DNA of 37,015 bases from Pseudomonadota bacterium (GTDB taxonomy: Bacteria; Pseudomonadota; Gammaproteobacteria; Legionellales; Legionellaceae): positions 1-37,015 of the forward strand of contig JAGVJN010000048.1 of NCBI GenBank assembly GCA_020051095.1, written 5' to 3'. The position numbers and the translations under genes were made by a program. Below the pieces are notes generated by a model that was not told where the DNA came from, searched no databases, and was given only the letters and a program-made list of their open reading frames with translations. Every line of letters starts with the position of its first letter. Position 1 is the first letter of the stretch. Below, in pieces: positions 1-8,409 of the stretch.

Positions 1-1254
1 AGGACATGCTTTGGACGAATCAACGAGATCTTCATAAACTTCTTTAGTTCTAGTAGGCCCTGATGAACGAATTAATTTAATTAACAACGCAAAAGGCCCT
101 CTCACTTCCAAATCCATTTTCACATCACGCTTCCAGCCATCGAGTTCCTTCTCAAACGCCTCATAGTCAGTGTCTTTGCTAACAACCACCTTCGCCATTC
201 TATCGCGTAAGGCTTCCAGATTTTTTCGAATGATTTTTTTACTTGAGAAAATAGCTGGGCCATGGGGTTTAATTCTAGGAATAACTCGATCGAGTTCCGC
301 AAGCAATTCCCCTTGATGGCGATTCAAACAACTAATTTTAGCCTGAACTCGTCGAAATTCATTTGCAGCAAATTCATAATCTGAGTCATTATTAATGACA
401 GGTAGAATCTGAGCTCCAAATAGCCTTACCATCATTTCAGTGTCTTGACTGTCGTAATTTTCAGGTCCATATTTGTGTAAAATCGCAACACGCCCTGATT
501 CTGCACGATGAGCATGCTCTCTATCAAGCACTTCTATCTTGGCTTTAGCACTCGCATTGCTATCTAACATAAGTCGCTTATAAATGCCTTTTTTTTCTTC
601 TAAATCAGATTGTAGTTGGTGCAGTTCAGTGGATAATAGGCCTATTTCATCCTTATCTCGAAGTTTTTGAACTTTATCCGCCCAATACATTTTTCTTTGT
701 AAAAGCTCTAGCATAGATTGATCTTTAAGCAAATACATTTGCAAATCCCAATGATAGTAAAAAGCACGCGATAAATAGGGGCGCAATTTGCTTTTCAAGT
801 CACTATCAAAGCTTGACATATCGGCAATAATCATCTCTCTAGTCACATCAAAACTATACATGTTTTGACCAGATGCCTCACTCCCCCTATGAAAGTTATT
901 AATCCAAGCATCTCTTAGGGATTCCATATGAGCTATTTGAGATTGCTTAGAGCTTACCATGAGTTCCAATCTCCCAATCTGCACTGGAAGATCATTTTTT
1001 GCATCTTCAATAGACAAGTCACTCAACTGAATTTTATCTGATGCCCTTTGACTGCTCCAAACTTCCTCAATTATTTGCAGATACTCGGTATTTATATATT
1101 CTTTTCGGCTGTTGTGAATAGAAGTGATTAAGGAAGGTGGTAATTCATAAGAGGTTAATGCGCTGATAATCTCTGCTTTATGTTGTGAATACTGCTTGGC
1201 ATACTGCCTGATTTCCTGCTCAACAAGCGCTCTAAATGCGGGTTTTAATGACAT
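1..1254 (-). CDS. Partial coiled-coil protein of unknown function
   Basis: I see an uninterrupted minus-strand frame of 418 codons from an ATG at 1254 to the left edge; no stop occurs in this frame, so the C-terminus lies outside the window. A GGAG ribosome site sits 6 bases before the ATG, and a promoter-like pair lies about 65-95 bases upstream. The translated protein begins MSLKPAFRALVEQEIRQYAK and is rich in Glu, Lys, Gln and Leu, with long heptad-like helical stretches (for example around residues 85-110, 175-240 and 315-400). No signal peptide, membrane segment or catalytic motif is visible. I do not recognise a family. Long soluble coiled-coil orphans are common among Legionella effectors, but that is only a contextual inference. 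Confidence 0.85.
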   Translation of the reverse strand, partial: MSLKPAFRALVEQEIRQYAKQYSQHKAEIISALTSYELPPSLITSIHNSRKEYINTEYLQIIEEVWSSQRASDKIQLSDLSIEDAKNDLPVQIGRLELMVSSKQSQIAHMESLRDAWINNFHRGSEASGQNMYSFDVTREMIIADMSSFDSDLKSKLRPYLSRAFYYHWDLQMYLLKDQSMLELLQRKMYWADKVQKLRDKDEIGLLSTELHQLQSDLEEKKGIYKRLMLDSNASAKAKIEVLDREHAHRAESGRVAILHKYGPENYDSQDTEMMVRLFGAQILPVINNDSDYEFAANEFRRVQAKISCLNRHQGELLAELDRVIPRIKPHGPAIFSSKKIIRKNLEALRDRMAKVVVSKDTDYEAFEKELDGWKRDVKMDLEVRGPFALLIKLIRSSGPTRTKEVYEDLVDSSKACP

Positions 1255-1319
1255 AAAAAACTCCAGTCCGTGGTGTAAGAAAACGGCTCATCCTGAACCA
1301 TCTCGAAAACTACCCACTA

Positions 1320-1349
1320 TTCATACTACAATAATCAAAGCAGGGTCAA
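1320..1349 (-). promoter_or_regulatory. Sigma-70-like promoter for the coiled-coil gene
   Basis: On the minus strand TTGACC (1349-1344) is followed after 18 bases by TATGAA (1325-1320). It reads toward the gene starting at 1254. The rest of the 1255-1540 interval holds nothing else I can name. Confidence 0.45.
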
Positions 1350-1540
1350 GATAAAAAAATATAAGCTGGACTGACAAAAACCAGTTTCCCAGATGCAGGA
1401 AGAGCCTTAATCGGGGAAATCAATCTTCGTCGGGGGTATTAATTTCGTGTGGAACTCTCGGAGTCTGACACCATTGTTCTAAGCTTTTTGATATTTTCAT
1501 GAAAACTAGACGTCAAAACCTATTTTTGGAGTATGTTCAA

Positions 1541-2173
1541 TTGAATTATTTGTATAGTTTCAGGCGATGTCCTTATGCAATCCGTGCACGCATGGCGCTT
1601 AACTATGCAGGGATAGAAGTTGGGATACGCGAAGTAAAACTTAGTAATAAGCCGACTGAGTTGATTAACGTGTCCCCAAAAGGCACCGTTCCTGTATTGG
1701 TAACTGACTCAGGCAAGGTGATTGATGAAAGCCTTGATATTATGTTGTGGGCACTTGCACAATCCGATTGTGAAAATTGGCTCCAAGCTGATTTGCAGCA
1801 ACAAAATTTTGACCTAATTCAAGAAAATGACCTGGAATTTAAGCCCATCTTAGACAGCTACAAATACCCTCAACGTTCAGAAGTGGGTGACCCACTGTTC
1901 TATCGAAAACAAGCGTTACCTTTTTTGGAAAAACTGAATACAAAATTGTTAGATTGCCAATTTTTATTTTCTGATAAACCTTGTTTGGCAGACATCGCGC
2001 TTTTTCCCTTTGTCCGTCAATTTTGCATGGTCGATAAAGATTGGTTTATGCAATCCAATTTAAAACCATTGATCACCTGGCTTGCGTTCTTTTTAGACTC
2101 GCCCCTTTTTATAATCGTGATGAAAAAGTACTCCCCATGGAAAACAGGAGACATAGAACCTTTATTAGGCTAG
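1541..2173 (+). CDS. Glutathione S-transferase-like protein
   Basis: The N-terminus carries a thioredoxin-fold GST domain: YLYSFRRCPYAIRARMAL with a CPYA motif, followed by SPKGTVPVLV (the cis-Pro region that binds glutathione) and DESLDIMLWA. The C-terminal part is helical, as in GSTs, and contains FLFSDKPCLADIALFPFVRQF, which resembles the N-capping box of GST_C. The family uses glutathione for conjugation, reduction or isomerisation in the cytosol; substrate unknown. The frame is open from an ATG at 1499, but that ATG has no Shine-Dalgarno. I prefer the TTG at 1541, preceded by GGAG at 1528-1531 with 9-base spacing, because family members normally start only a few residues before LYSFRRCPYA. 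The protein would then be 210 residues. It stands alone, with no co-oriented neighbour. Confidence 0.85.
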   Translation: MNYLYSFRRCPYAIRARMALNYAGIEVGIREVKLSNKPTELINVSPKGTVPVLVTDSGKVIDESLDIMLWALAQSDCENWLQADLQQQNFDLIQENDLEFKPILDSYKYPQRSEVGDPLFYRKQALPFLEKLNTKLLDCQFLFSDKPCLADIALFPFVRQFCMVDKDWFMQSNLKPLITWLAFFLDSPLFIIVMKKYSPWKTGDIEPLLG

Positions 2174-2232
2174 TAAGTGGGAAGTACCTCCCAAATTAAA
2201 GCTCCTGCCTAATCTGGGATGGCACACAGTAT

Positions 2233-2538
2233 CTAAGGAAGATTTAGCCTAAACTCAGGATGGTCGCTTAACACTTCACCGACCTGTTGGTTCGTTTGCA
2301 ATTTTTCGATTTTTTGCAATATCTGCTCTCTTACCAGTGCCAAACCCACCCCAAATGCAAGCTTCACACCTAAGTCCAAGACCGGGTTTTCAAACAAGTG
2401 TGGGCCTCGAAAATCGATGGTCCCAGTTTTCCCGTAGTCATAACCAAATTTTGCCATTAAGGCAAAAGATAATGCACTATAATATACAGCTTTCGGCGAC
2501 AAATCTTCAACCGCCTTAAAAGAACCATTATTTTTCAT
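2233..2538 (-). CDS. Small hypothetical protein, about 101 aa
   Basis: The frame is open from 2613, but the ATG at 2538 (MKNNGSFKAVEDLSPKAVYY) is the best start: GAGAAGG lies 6 bases upstream. The protein has two mildly hydrophobic stretches (around residues 17-29 and 52-67, the second rich in Leu, Gly, Val and Ala) separated by a polar Gly/Asp segment, then a charged tail. It could be a small membrane-associated helical protein, but I recognise no family and see no catalytic motif. It stands alone, convergent with the GST gene. Confidence 0.6.
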   Translation of the reverse strand: MKNNGSFKAVEDLSPKAVYYSALSFALMAKFGYDYGKTGTIDFRGPHLFENPVLDLGVKLAFGVGLALVREQILQKIEKLQTNQQVGEVLSDHPEFRLNLP

Positions 2539-3011
2539 AATAAACCTTCTCATTAACAATACTGTCAGCTGTCTATCAATGCCATTTTGAGAGTTCATTG
2601 AGCATATCCACAAAAAAATAATAGTTTGAGGTGGTGATTACTCTCTGATAACGTTATAAAGCGATGCACCCGTTAGAACAGTCTAATCTTGGCTCAAGAG
2701 ATTTCGATCCTCATCTCTTATACAACCAGTCATCGATCGATTTAAAATCAATCAGAATTATTATCAATCAAGAAGACGCATCATTCACCACATTAAGACA
2801 TTATTGTTCTTTATGTCTCAAGGTGAGTTAATTATATTCGATACTCATTAAGAAGTTATTAGCTAAGATTAAAATATTGTTAATTAATAATTAATAAATA
2901 GTTAACGATTTAACTCATCTTTGCCCTGCCAAGAGGAAAATTTTTGTCGTCGTTTCGAACTAGGTATGTCAGAAATAGGAGAATTCAGCAAAGGTATCCG
3001 GGATAGCCTCT
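2539..3011. other. AT-rich intergenic stretch, no gene seen
   Basis: This interval holds the upstream region of the small gene ending at 2233 and the downstream side of the XRE regulator. The part from about 2740 to 2930 is strongly AT-rich. I found no credible ORF with a ribosome site, no RNA gene and no strong hairpin. Confidence 0.5.
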
Positions 3012-3590
3012 TTAACTGTTATCCGCTTTTACACCAGGATAATGAATCATATCATGGAATGTTGCTGCTTTAGATGTCAGATTGCGATAGCCATGCGGTT
3101 GATTTGCATTAAATCGAATCCCTTCTCCTTTTGCAATGGCATGCCAATCGCCGTCAATGAACACTTCCATTTGACCGTCAACAGCGACCACGTGCTCCAT
3201 AACACCCGGTTTATGGGCAGGTGAAAGATGCTCGCAACCCGGCAGTAGTTCAATCACAAAGAGTTCAAAATTCAATTCGGGATCAAACGGAAATAGGGTT
3301 AACACCCGGATATTTTTATCTTCAGGATGAATCGTTTGCACTTGACCTGTGCGATGGACCGCATCAGCAGAAGCAGTTTGAATATCTTCAATAAACGACG
3401 AAAATGACGTCTCAAAACCAGTGGCTATTTTCCATAAAGTCGCAATAGTCGGGCTTGACTCTTCTCGCTCTATTTGTCCTAGCATCGCCTTACTAACCCC
3501 CGTAGCAGCGGCCGTTTTATCTAAACTCCAACCTTTTTTTTGCCGTAATTCTTTGAGAGTTTTTGCAATATGTTTGTATATCTTTTCCAC
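3012..3590 (-). CDS. XRE-family regulator with C-terminal cupin
   Basis: Residues 8-65 form an XRE helix-turn-helix (LKELRQKKGWSLDKTAAATG, then VSKAMLGQIEREESSPTIAT). The second half is a cupin sensor domain (HLSPAHKPGVMEHVVAVDG, then an IAKGEGIRFNANQPHGYRN strand pair). At 192 residues it matches the usual length of this cytosolic regulator class, in which the cupin senses a small ligand. The start is GTG at 3590; the nearby ATG at 3601 is out of frame. It is divergent from the DUF2000-ybaK pair. Two palindromes in the shared intergenic region are the natural candidates for its operators, so it probably represses that pair and perhaps itself. The ligand is unknown. Confidence 0.9.
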   Translation of the reverse strand: MEKIYKHIAKTLKELRQKKGWSLDKTAAATGVSKAMLGQIEREESSPTIATLWKIATGFETSFSSFIEDIQTASADAVHRTGQVQTIHPEDKNIRVLTLFPFDPELNFELFVIELLPGCEHLSPAHKPGVMEHVVAVDGQMEVFIDGDWHAIAKGEGIRFNANQPHGYRNLTSKAATFHDMIHYPGVKADNS

Positions 3591-3610
3591 AATTTATCCA
3601 TAAAATGCTT

Positions 3611-3660
3611 GTGCGTTATTGCGCACAATGTTACTATAGGTTATTATGCGTTATAACGCA
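3611..3660 (+). promoter_or_regulatory. Rightward promoter with two palindromic operators
   Basis: GTGCGTTATTGCGCAC (3611-3626, near-palindrome) and TGCGTTATAACGCA (3647-3660, perfect palindrome) share the core TGCGTTAT/CGCA, with centres 35 bases apart. The likely rightward promoter is TTGCGC (3619-3624), 17 bases, TATTAT (3642-3647). Its -35 lies inside the first palindrome and its -10 touches the second, the layout expected for repression of the gene at 3695 by the divergent XRE protein. Confidence 0.65.
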
Positions 3661-3694
3661 CGAATTGTAAATCGCTAAAATGAGGAGTTGCTAG

Positions 3695-4117
3695 ATGTCT
3701 GCTGAACTGTTTAAAAACAAATTAGTGGCCGTACTGAATAAAAATATCGAGCCTGGGAGAGCGATGAATGCCCTAGCTCATATGTGTATCGGTCTGGGTT
3801 CTGCTATAAGCCAAACAGATTTGAGACTATCGAATTATCAAGATGCAGACGGTGGTCTGCATCCCTTTATATCCGAAATACCGTTTATCGTCTTATCCGA
3901 AAATTCCAATAAAATTCGGAAATTACGTCAAGCGGCACTGTCGCAAAATATATTATTGAATGATTTTACCGACACCATGACAATTGGCACCTATCAGGAC
4001 CAAATCGAAAGAACAAAACAAACCAAAGAGGAAGAACTGATTTATTACGGTATTGTGTTATTTGGTGATTGGGCAACTGTCACTGAATTAACTAAAAAGT
4101 GTTCTTTGTGGCGATAG
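3695..4117 (+). CDS. DUF2000-family protein
   Basis: The 140-residue protein has the DUF2000 pattern: a KLVAVLNKNIEPGRAMNALA start, a central IPFIVLSENSNKIRKLRQAA block and a C-terminal LIYYGIVLFGDWATVTELTKK block. The family is thought to have a peptidyl-tRNA-hydrolase-II-like fold, but its reaction is not established. It is soluble, with no signal peptide. It is preceded by GAGGAG and by the operator-bearing promoter. Only 16 bases separate it from the ybaK-like gene, so the two are surely co-transcribed. Association with a tRNA-editing deacylase suggests amino-acid or aminoacyl-tRNA quality control; that is inference. Confidence 0.85.
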   Translation: MSAELFKNKLVAVLNKNIEPGRAMNALAHMCIGLGSAISQTDLRLSNYQDADGGLHPFISEIPFIVLSENSNKIRKLRQAALSQNILLNDFTDTMTIGTYQDQIERTKQTKEEELIYYGIVLFGDWATVTELTKKCSLWR

Positions 4118-4133
4118 CATCGAGGAGTGACCC

Positions 4134-4625
4134 ATGTCTCATGAAAACAAATTAGTTAGTAAGCGTGCCCAAAGTATCCAACAAATACTCGCAGAAAAAG
4201 GCCTGCACTTTGAAGTGATTGAACTTTCTACAAGTACTCGGACTGCAATTGACGCTGCGAGAGCGATAGGTTGTGATGTCGCACAAATTATGAAGTCGTT
4301 GCTGTTTTGTACTGAAATAAGCAAACAGCCTGTTCTCGTATTGGCAAGTGGCATCAATCGGGTGAATGAACTAAACATTGCCCAATGGGTAGGCGAAAAA
4401 ATTAGGAAAGCAGATGCGCATTTTACCCGTGAAGTAACTGGCTTTGCTATCGGGGGTGTTCCCCCTGTCGGACACAAACAAACAATTCGTCATATTTTTA
4501 TCGATATAGACTTGCTAAACCATAATGTTCTTTGGGCTGCCGCTGGCACGCCTAATGCCGTTTTTAGCTTGAGTGCGAGCGACATTGAATCGCTCACGCA
4601 TGGCAAGATCATTGCAATCCGATAG
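4134..4625 (+). CDS. YbaK/EbsC-family aminoacyl-tRNA deacylase
   Basis: This 163-residue protein matches the YbaK/ProX editing-domain family, which hydrolyses mischarged tRNA (typically Cys-tRNA-Pro or Ala-tRNA-Pro) in trans. Visible hallmarks are the conserved Lys in QIMKSLLF (K54), the ASGINRVNELNI segment and the GGVPPVGH loop at residues 107-114, which forms part of the substrate pocket. The C-terminus (VLWAAAGTPNAVFSLSASDI) is also typical. Length is normal. A GAGGAG site precedes the ATG. It lies 16 bases after the DUF2000 gene, and its stop overlaps an AGGTG that would serve the short frame at 4634. Exact substrate cannot be told from sequence. Confidence 0.9.
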   Translation: MSHENKLVSKRAQSIQQILAEKGLHFEVIELSTSTRTAIDAARAIGCDVAQIMKSLLFCTEISKQPVLVLASGINRVNELNIAQWVGEKIRKADAHFTREVTGFAIGGVPPVGHKQTIRHIFIDIDLLNHNVLWAAAGTPNAVFSLSASDIESLTHGKIIAIR

Positions 4626-4633
4626 GTGTGTTA

Positions 4634-4756
4634 TGCAAAAACTATTTTGGGATAATCCCTACCAATCGCTTTTCACCCATAACCTGGCAGATCGATTTTC
4701 ACCTGGCTTCCCCATGTTAATCGCAATGCATTCACAATGGCAAAAATATCAATGAC
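4634..4756 (+). pseudogene. Possible 5' remnant of an AlaX-like tRNA-editing gene
   Basis: An ATG at 4634, nine bases after the ybaK-like stop and preceded by AGGTG, opens a 40-codon frame starting MQKLFWDNPYQSLFTH. The pattern KLFW-D-PYQ is how free-standing alanyl-tRNA editing proteins (AlaX type) begin. After about 13-16 residues the similarity is lost exactly where the frame runs into the 3' end of the convergent ATPase gene (stop at 4673-4675). I read it as the surviving start of a third operon gene lost to a rearrangement. A coincidental short ORF is the alternative. Confidence 0.4.
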
Positions 4757-6538
4757 CTCTTGAAGGATAGCACCTGAGACAGGATTGATATATCCCAAAG
4801 CAGCAACACTCATACCAATGATACTAAGAACCATCCCGCCAACCGCGCTTTGTAGGGCAATTTTTCGCGTATTCATACTCAAGTGGAATAATTCATCCAC
4901 TTTATTTAACGTGTTTTCCATGATGACCGCTCCTGCCGCTTCTGCGGTTACATGGCTATATTGTCCGAAAGCAATGCCAACCGTTGCGGCAGTTAACGCT
5001 GGGGCGTCGTTTATCCCATCCCCCATATAGAGCGTGGGCGCATTTTGAGTTTGGTTTCGTACAATCTCTAGTTTCTGTTCAGGGCTTTGCGATGCATAGA
5101 TTTCAGTTAAATCAAGCAATTCACCTAAATAACGTACTTCTGACTCTCGATCGCCGGATACGATCATGATTTTCTTAAACTGATGAAACGGTGCTAAGTG
5201 GTGGATAAATGACTGACTTTCAGCGCGGGGTGCGTCATGAAAAAGCAATATTCCCGCAAATTGATTATCAATTAATACGAGACACTCTAATCCTGAAGCA
5301 GACGGTGGAATAAGATTGGCATTATCGGGATTCTTGGCCAAATATTTTTTCCGACTGGTAATTTGGATAAGATGGTCATTAATGACGCCAGACAACCCTT
5401 GGCCAGGCTTTTCTGACACTTCCGTTGCCTGTAATAGCGAGATGGCACGCTCTTTTGCCGCATTAAGGACGGCATTGGATAAAGGATGTTTTGAATAGCG
5501 TTCTAAACTTGCAGCAAATTGAATGACTTGTTCAGGGGTATATTGCTCATTGGTCATAACTTGGGTTAATGTTGGCTGTCCATAAGTTAGTGTGCCTGTC
5601 TTATCAAAAATAGCCGTTTCACAGGTGGGTAATCGCTCTAACACCGTCGGATCTTTAATAATGATTGCCCGCTTAGCAGCCATTGAAACAGCGCTTATGA
5701 TGGTTATGGGAATAGCAATGAGCAACGGACAGGGTGTTGCAATCACCAAAACAGCTAAAAAGCGGATTGCATCATTGGATACATACCAAGCCAGCAACGC
5801 AAACAGCAATGCCACTGGCGCAAAAATTGCGCCTATTTGATCCCCCAATCGACGTATGGTTGGCTTTTTTTGTTCTGCCTCTTTCAACACGTTAACAATC
5901 GAAGCATAGCGAGAATCGGAAGGTAATTTTAACGTTTTAACAACCAACAATGATTCCCCATTGATTGCTCCTGATAACACGGACACGCCAGGCGCTTTTG
6001 ATATTTGATACGGTTCCCCAGTCAGATAGGATTCATCCATTGAGCCATACCCTTCTACCACCTCACCATCGACAGGGCACGTTTCATGGGGGTAGATGAC
6101 AACCTCATCACCAATTTGTACCGATTCTAATGGGATATCTGTTATAACGGCATTTAGACGGTGATGAACAATGGATGGCATACGTGAAAGCAGAGCACGC
6201 AAAACGGATGATGCTTTGCGATGAGCATAGTATTCCAGCGCTTGGCCACTGGCTAACATTAATATTATCAGATTGGCCGCCAGATATTCCTGCAAGATGA
6301 CACCCGTCATCAACGCTAATGCTGCCAATGAATCAGCACCCAAATCCCCTCTTATTAAATTAATCACAATTTGAAAAAATAAAGGGACGCCACCTAACCC
6401 AATTATCACAATCAATGGCAGGTTTGCATGTGAAGAACCAACGACACTCATCACAAGCGATATTGAAATCGCTATCACTGAACAAACAACAATACCAAGT
6501 TGCCATTTTGTTTTAATGATAGTTTGATACTTATCCAT
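4673..6538 (-). CDS. P1B-type metal-transporting ATPase (TPC class)
   Basis: All P-type ATPase motifs are present: TGEP (residues 173-176), the phosphorylation site DKTGT (312-316), the HP dipeptide of P1B pumps (351-352) and GDGINDAP (507-513). The metal-site motif in the sixth-segment position reads ATPCPLLIAIP, that is TPC in place of the CPC of Cu or Zn/Cd pumps. There is no N-terminal CxxC metal-binding domain, and the protein is short at 621 residues. This resembles the SPC/TPC P1B-4-like group (Co, Zn or Fe export), but the metal is not certain. It is an inner-membrane exporter. It sits 19 bases downstream of the cyclase-family gene on the same strand. A GGATAGGAAAG ribosome site precedes the ATG. 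Confidence 0.93.
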   Translation of the reverse strand: MDKYQTIIKTKWQLGIVVCSVIAISISLVMSVVGSSHANLPLIVIIGLGGVPLFFQIVINLIRGDLGADSLAALALMTGVILQEYLAANLIILMLASGQALEYYAHRKASSVLRALLSRMPSIVHHRLNAVITDIPLESVQIGDEVVIYPHETCPVDGEVVEGYGSMDESYLTGEPYQISKAPGVSVLSGAINGESLLVVKTLKLPSDSRYASIVNVLKEAEQKKPTIRRLGDQIGAIFAPVALLFALLAWYVSNDAIRFLAVLVIATPCPLLIAIPITIISAVSMAAKRAIIIKDPTVLERLPTCETAIFDKTGTLTYGQPTLTQVMTNEQYTPEQVIQFAASLERYSKHPLSNAVLNAAKERAISLLQATEVSEKPGQGLSGVINDHLIQITSRKKYLAKNPDNANLIPPSASGLECLVLIDNQFAGILLFHDAPRAESQSFIHHLAPFHQFKKIMIVSGDRESEVRYLGELLDLTEIYASQSPEQKLEIVRNQTQNAPTLYMGDGINDAPALTAATVGIAFGQYSHVTAEAAGAVIMENTLNKVDELFHLSMNTRKIALQSAVGGMVLSIIGMSVAALGYINPVSGAILQEVIDIFAIVNALRLTWGSQVKIDLPGYG

Positions 6539-6557
6539 GAACTGTCTTTCCTATCCT

Positions 6558-7250
6558 CTAGGCAGGCACCATGCCAATAACACGTGCAGGGGCCTCCGTA
6601 GCTTGGCTGATTTTAAGGGGTAATGCGAGTAGCCAACTGCCTGTTGCAGGGAGTTTGTTGGCGTTGGCAACATTTTCAATGAGATATTTTCCATTAGATA
6701 AAAGCAACTGATGAACTGGAAAGCCCGAAGTTGGTGTATCGGGGGAAAGTGTGTCGATGCCTAGACCCGCAATATCGCGATCCAGTAACAACTGAGCTGC
6801 TTCTTGACTTACAGAGGGAAATTGAAGATTGTTGCGGTATCGCTGGGGATTTTGCCAAAATATTTCCCACCCAGTAAAAATAATTACTACACTATTTTGT
6901 CCAATTTTGCCATGCTCTTTTTCAAATGAACGAATATCATCCTCCATAACAAGGTAATGTTCATGGGATTTAGAACTCACATCGATCATAGTGGCGGTCG
7001 CTAATAAATGGTTGTGTGTAATGCTCAACTTTTCAATGGTTTCCCCCTTCGCATAACAATGCGCAGGCGCATCAACATGCGTGCCGATCCCTGCTGGCAA
7101 TGACAGATGTTGAACTTTAAATTTGACCTCCGTCGAACATTCGTCATAGTTTAACGTCGAAGTAATATCAAAACCGCACCCTAAATCCCAACATGGCGTC
7201 TTAGCATCCAGCGTGTGGGTTAGATCGATTATCGTAAAAGGGAATGTCAT
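6558..7250 (-). CDS. Cyclase-family (kynurenine-formamidase-like) hydrolase
   Basis: The 230-residue protein belongs to the cyclase family of metal-dependent amidohydrolases. The signature GIGTHVDAPAHCY gives metal ligands H58, D60 and H64, and a later region LGIDTLSPDTP matches the family's second conserved block. The opening IDLTHTLDAKTPCW is also characteristic. Members include kynurenine formamidase and isatin hydrolase; the substrate here cannot be assigned. It is cytosolic. It is the first gene of a probable two-gene operon with the metal-pump gene. The Shine-Dalgarno is weak, but the ATG position fits family starts. Confidence 0.88.
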   Translation of the reverse strand: MTFPFTIIDLTHTLDAKTPCWDLGCGFDITSTLNYDECSTEVKFKVQHLSLPAGIGTHVDAPAHCYAKGETIEKLSITHNHLLATATMIDVSSKSHEHYLVMEDDIRSFEKEHGKIGQNSVVIIFTGWEIFWQNPQRYRNNLQFPSVSQEAAQLLLDRDIAGLGIDTLSPDTPTSGFPVHQLLLSNGKYLIENVANANKLPATGSWLLALPLKISQATEAPARVIGMVPA

Positions 7251-7363
7251 ATTTAGTTCATCACTTAAGAATTACCAACCATTCCTAGCATACAAAAAAA
7301 GTCGACAAAAAGGTACTGAGCAGATTCTCGGATACTACTACATCAATTTAGAATGTAGGGTAG

Positions 7364-8398
7364 ATGTCAGATTTAACGCAAAACTTATATAATTTTTCTA
7401 ACATTGTTTTATTTATGTGCATTCTATTGTACAATTGCAAATCATTTGAATTATTTTTAACACGCTTTGTCATGCATAAAATCATTGTGATAGAAGAAGG
7501 TGAAGAAATAGTGCTCTTAGACACCGATAATATCCAAATGTGTTACGCTACCGCCTATTTTGAAAATCTTTCCTACTATAAAAAGTTAGACGAAGCGCTA
7601 GCATTACTTAACTCAATTAATGAAAAAGAGAATTGGAAACCAGCCTTGCTATCCAAACTCCTGCAGAAGAAAAAAATAGAATCGGAAGATATGTCTCTCG
7701 CCTTATTGTCTAAAAGTTTATTTCAATTTAGCCATCCCAATAAAACCTATTCAGGCATGCTACCCGATATGACTGGGTTAAGTTGCTATCGAGTCGGCGC
7801 GGACGCGGGTGCTGGATTTAAAGCAGGTGACTTGGATATATTGGGAACAGAAGGCATTCTTGAATGTGTGGGTGTATTGGTTGAAACAAGTGATGTTTAT
7901 GGCCAAGATTGTTATTATCTGGCGCATGTTTTCAGTGGCCGAAAAACCGAATTATCCGTTCAGGAGGAATTGGATAGAATTTTTCACGACATTAATAAAT
8001 TAACCGAAAAAAATTTATCTTGGTCAGACTTAAAACATCAAGTGACCTTGGTTAGCTGTGGTAGTTTTGAGGAAAAACCAAGTGATTGTTGTAAACAACT
8101 ATTCAAACTTTTATTGAAGCAAAAGGTTAAACCGAACGTCTTATTTGGCAACAGTGTCGCATTTAATTTAACCGGGATAGGGGATTTAATCATTCTCAAC
8201 CCTGATGGAAGTTTAGTTCAAGGCAACCAAGCTAAAATCCCTAGGGTTGGGCATGGCACCTATTCACCTGTCGATATTCTAAACTATCGATCGAGCAATA
8301 AACCCAGCGCCACCCTTGATGAGCAGATTAAGACTGCCATTGATCAAGACGAATATCCCTACGAAAAGAGCTCCTCAGTATTTAAGCAGATATTTTAA
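7364..8398 (+). CDS. Unknown soluble protein, effector candidate
   Basis: The frame encodes up to 344 residues. The first 36 (hydrophobic, Cys-containing) may not belong: a second ATG at 7472 starts MHKIIVIEEGEEIVLLDTDN, a typical cytosolic start. The ATG at 7364 follows a short AGGG; the later one has no ribosome site, so the start is unresolved. The core alternates strands and helices and contains ILECVGVLVETSD, then YYLAHVFSG, with Cys168 and His188 about 20 residues apart, and later VTLVSCGSF. A Cys-then-His layout on neighbouring strands is found in the CheD/CNF1-type glutamine deamidase fold, but similarity is too weak to assign it. No membrane segment in the core. I do not recognise the family. 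Confidence 0.75.
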   Translation: MSDLTQNLYNFSNIVLFMCILLYNCKSFELFLTRFVMHKIIVIEEGEEIVLLDTDNIQMCYATAYFENLSYYKKLDEALALLNSINEKENWKPALLSKLLQKKKIESEDMSLALLSKSLFQFSHPNKTYSGMLPDMTGLSCYRVGADAGAGFKAGDLDILGTEGILECVGVLVETSDVYGQDCYYLAHVFSGRKTELSVQEELDRIFHDINKLTEKNLSWSDLKHQVTLVSCGSFEEKPSDCCKQLFKLLLKQKVKPNVLFGNSVAFNLTGIGDLIILNPDGSLVQGNQAKIPRVGHGTYSPVDILNYRSSNKPSATLDEQIKTAIDQDEYPYEKSSSVFKQIF

Positions 8399-8409
8399 AG
8401 AGGGTTTGT

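Noticed and set aside
2740..2930. AT-rich stretch considered as a replication origin or partition site
   Set aside because: I see no DnaA-box cluster, iterons or nearby replication genes.
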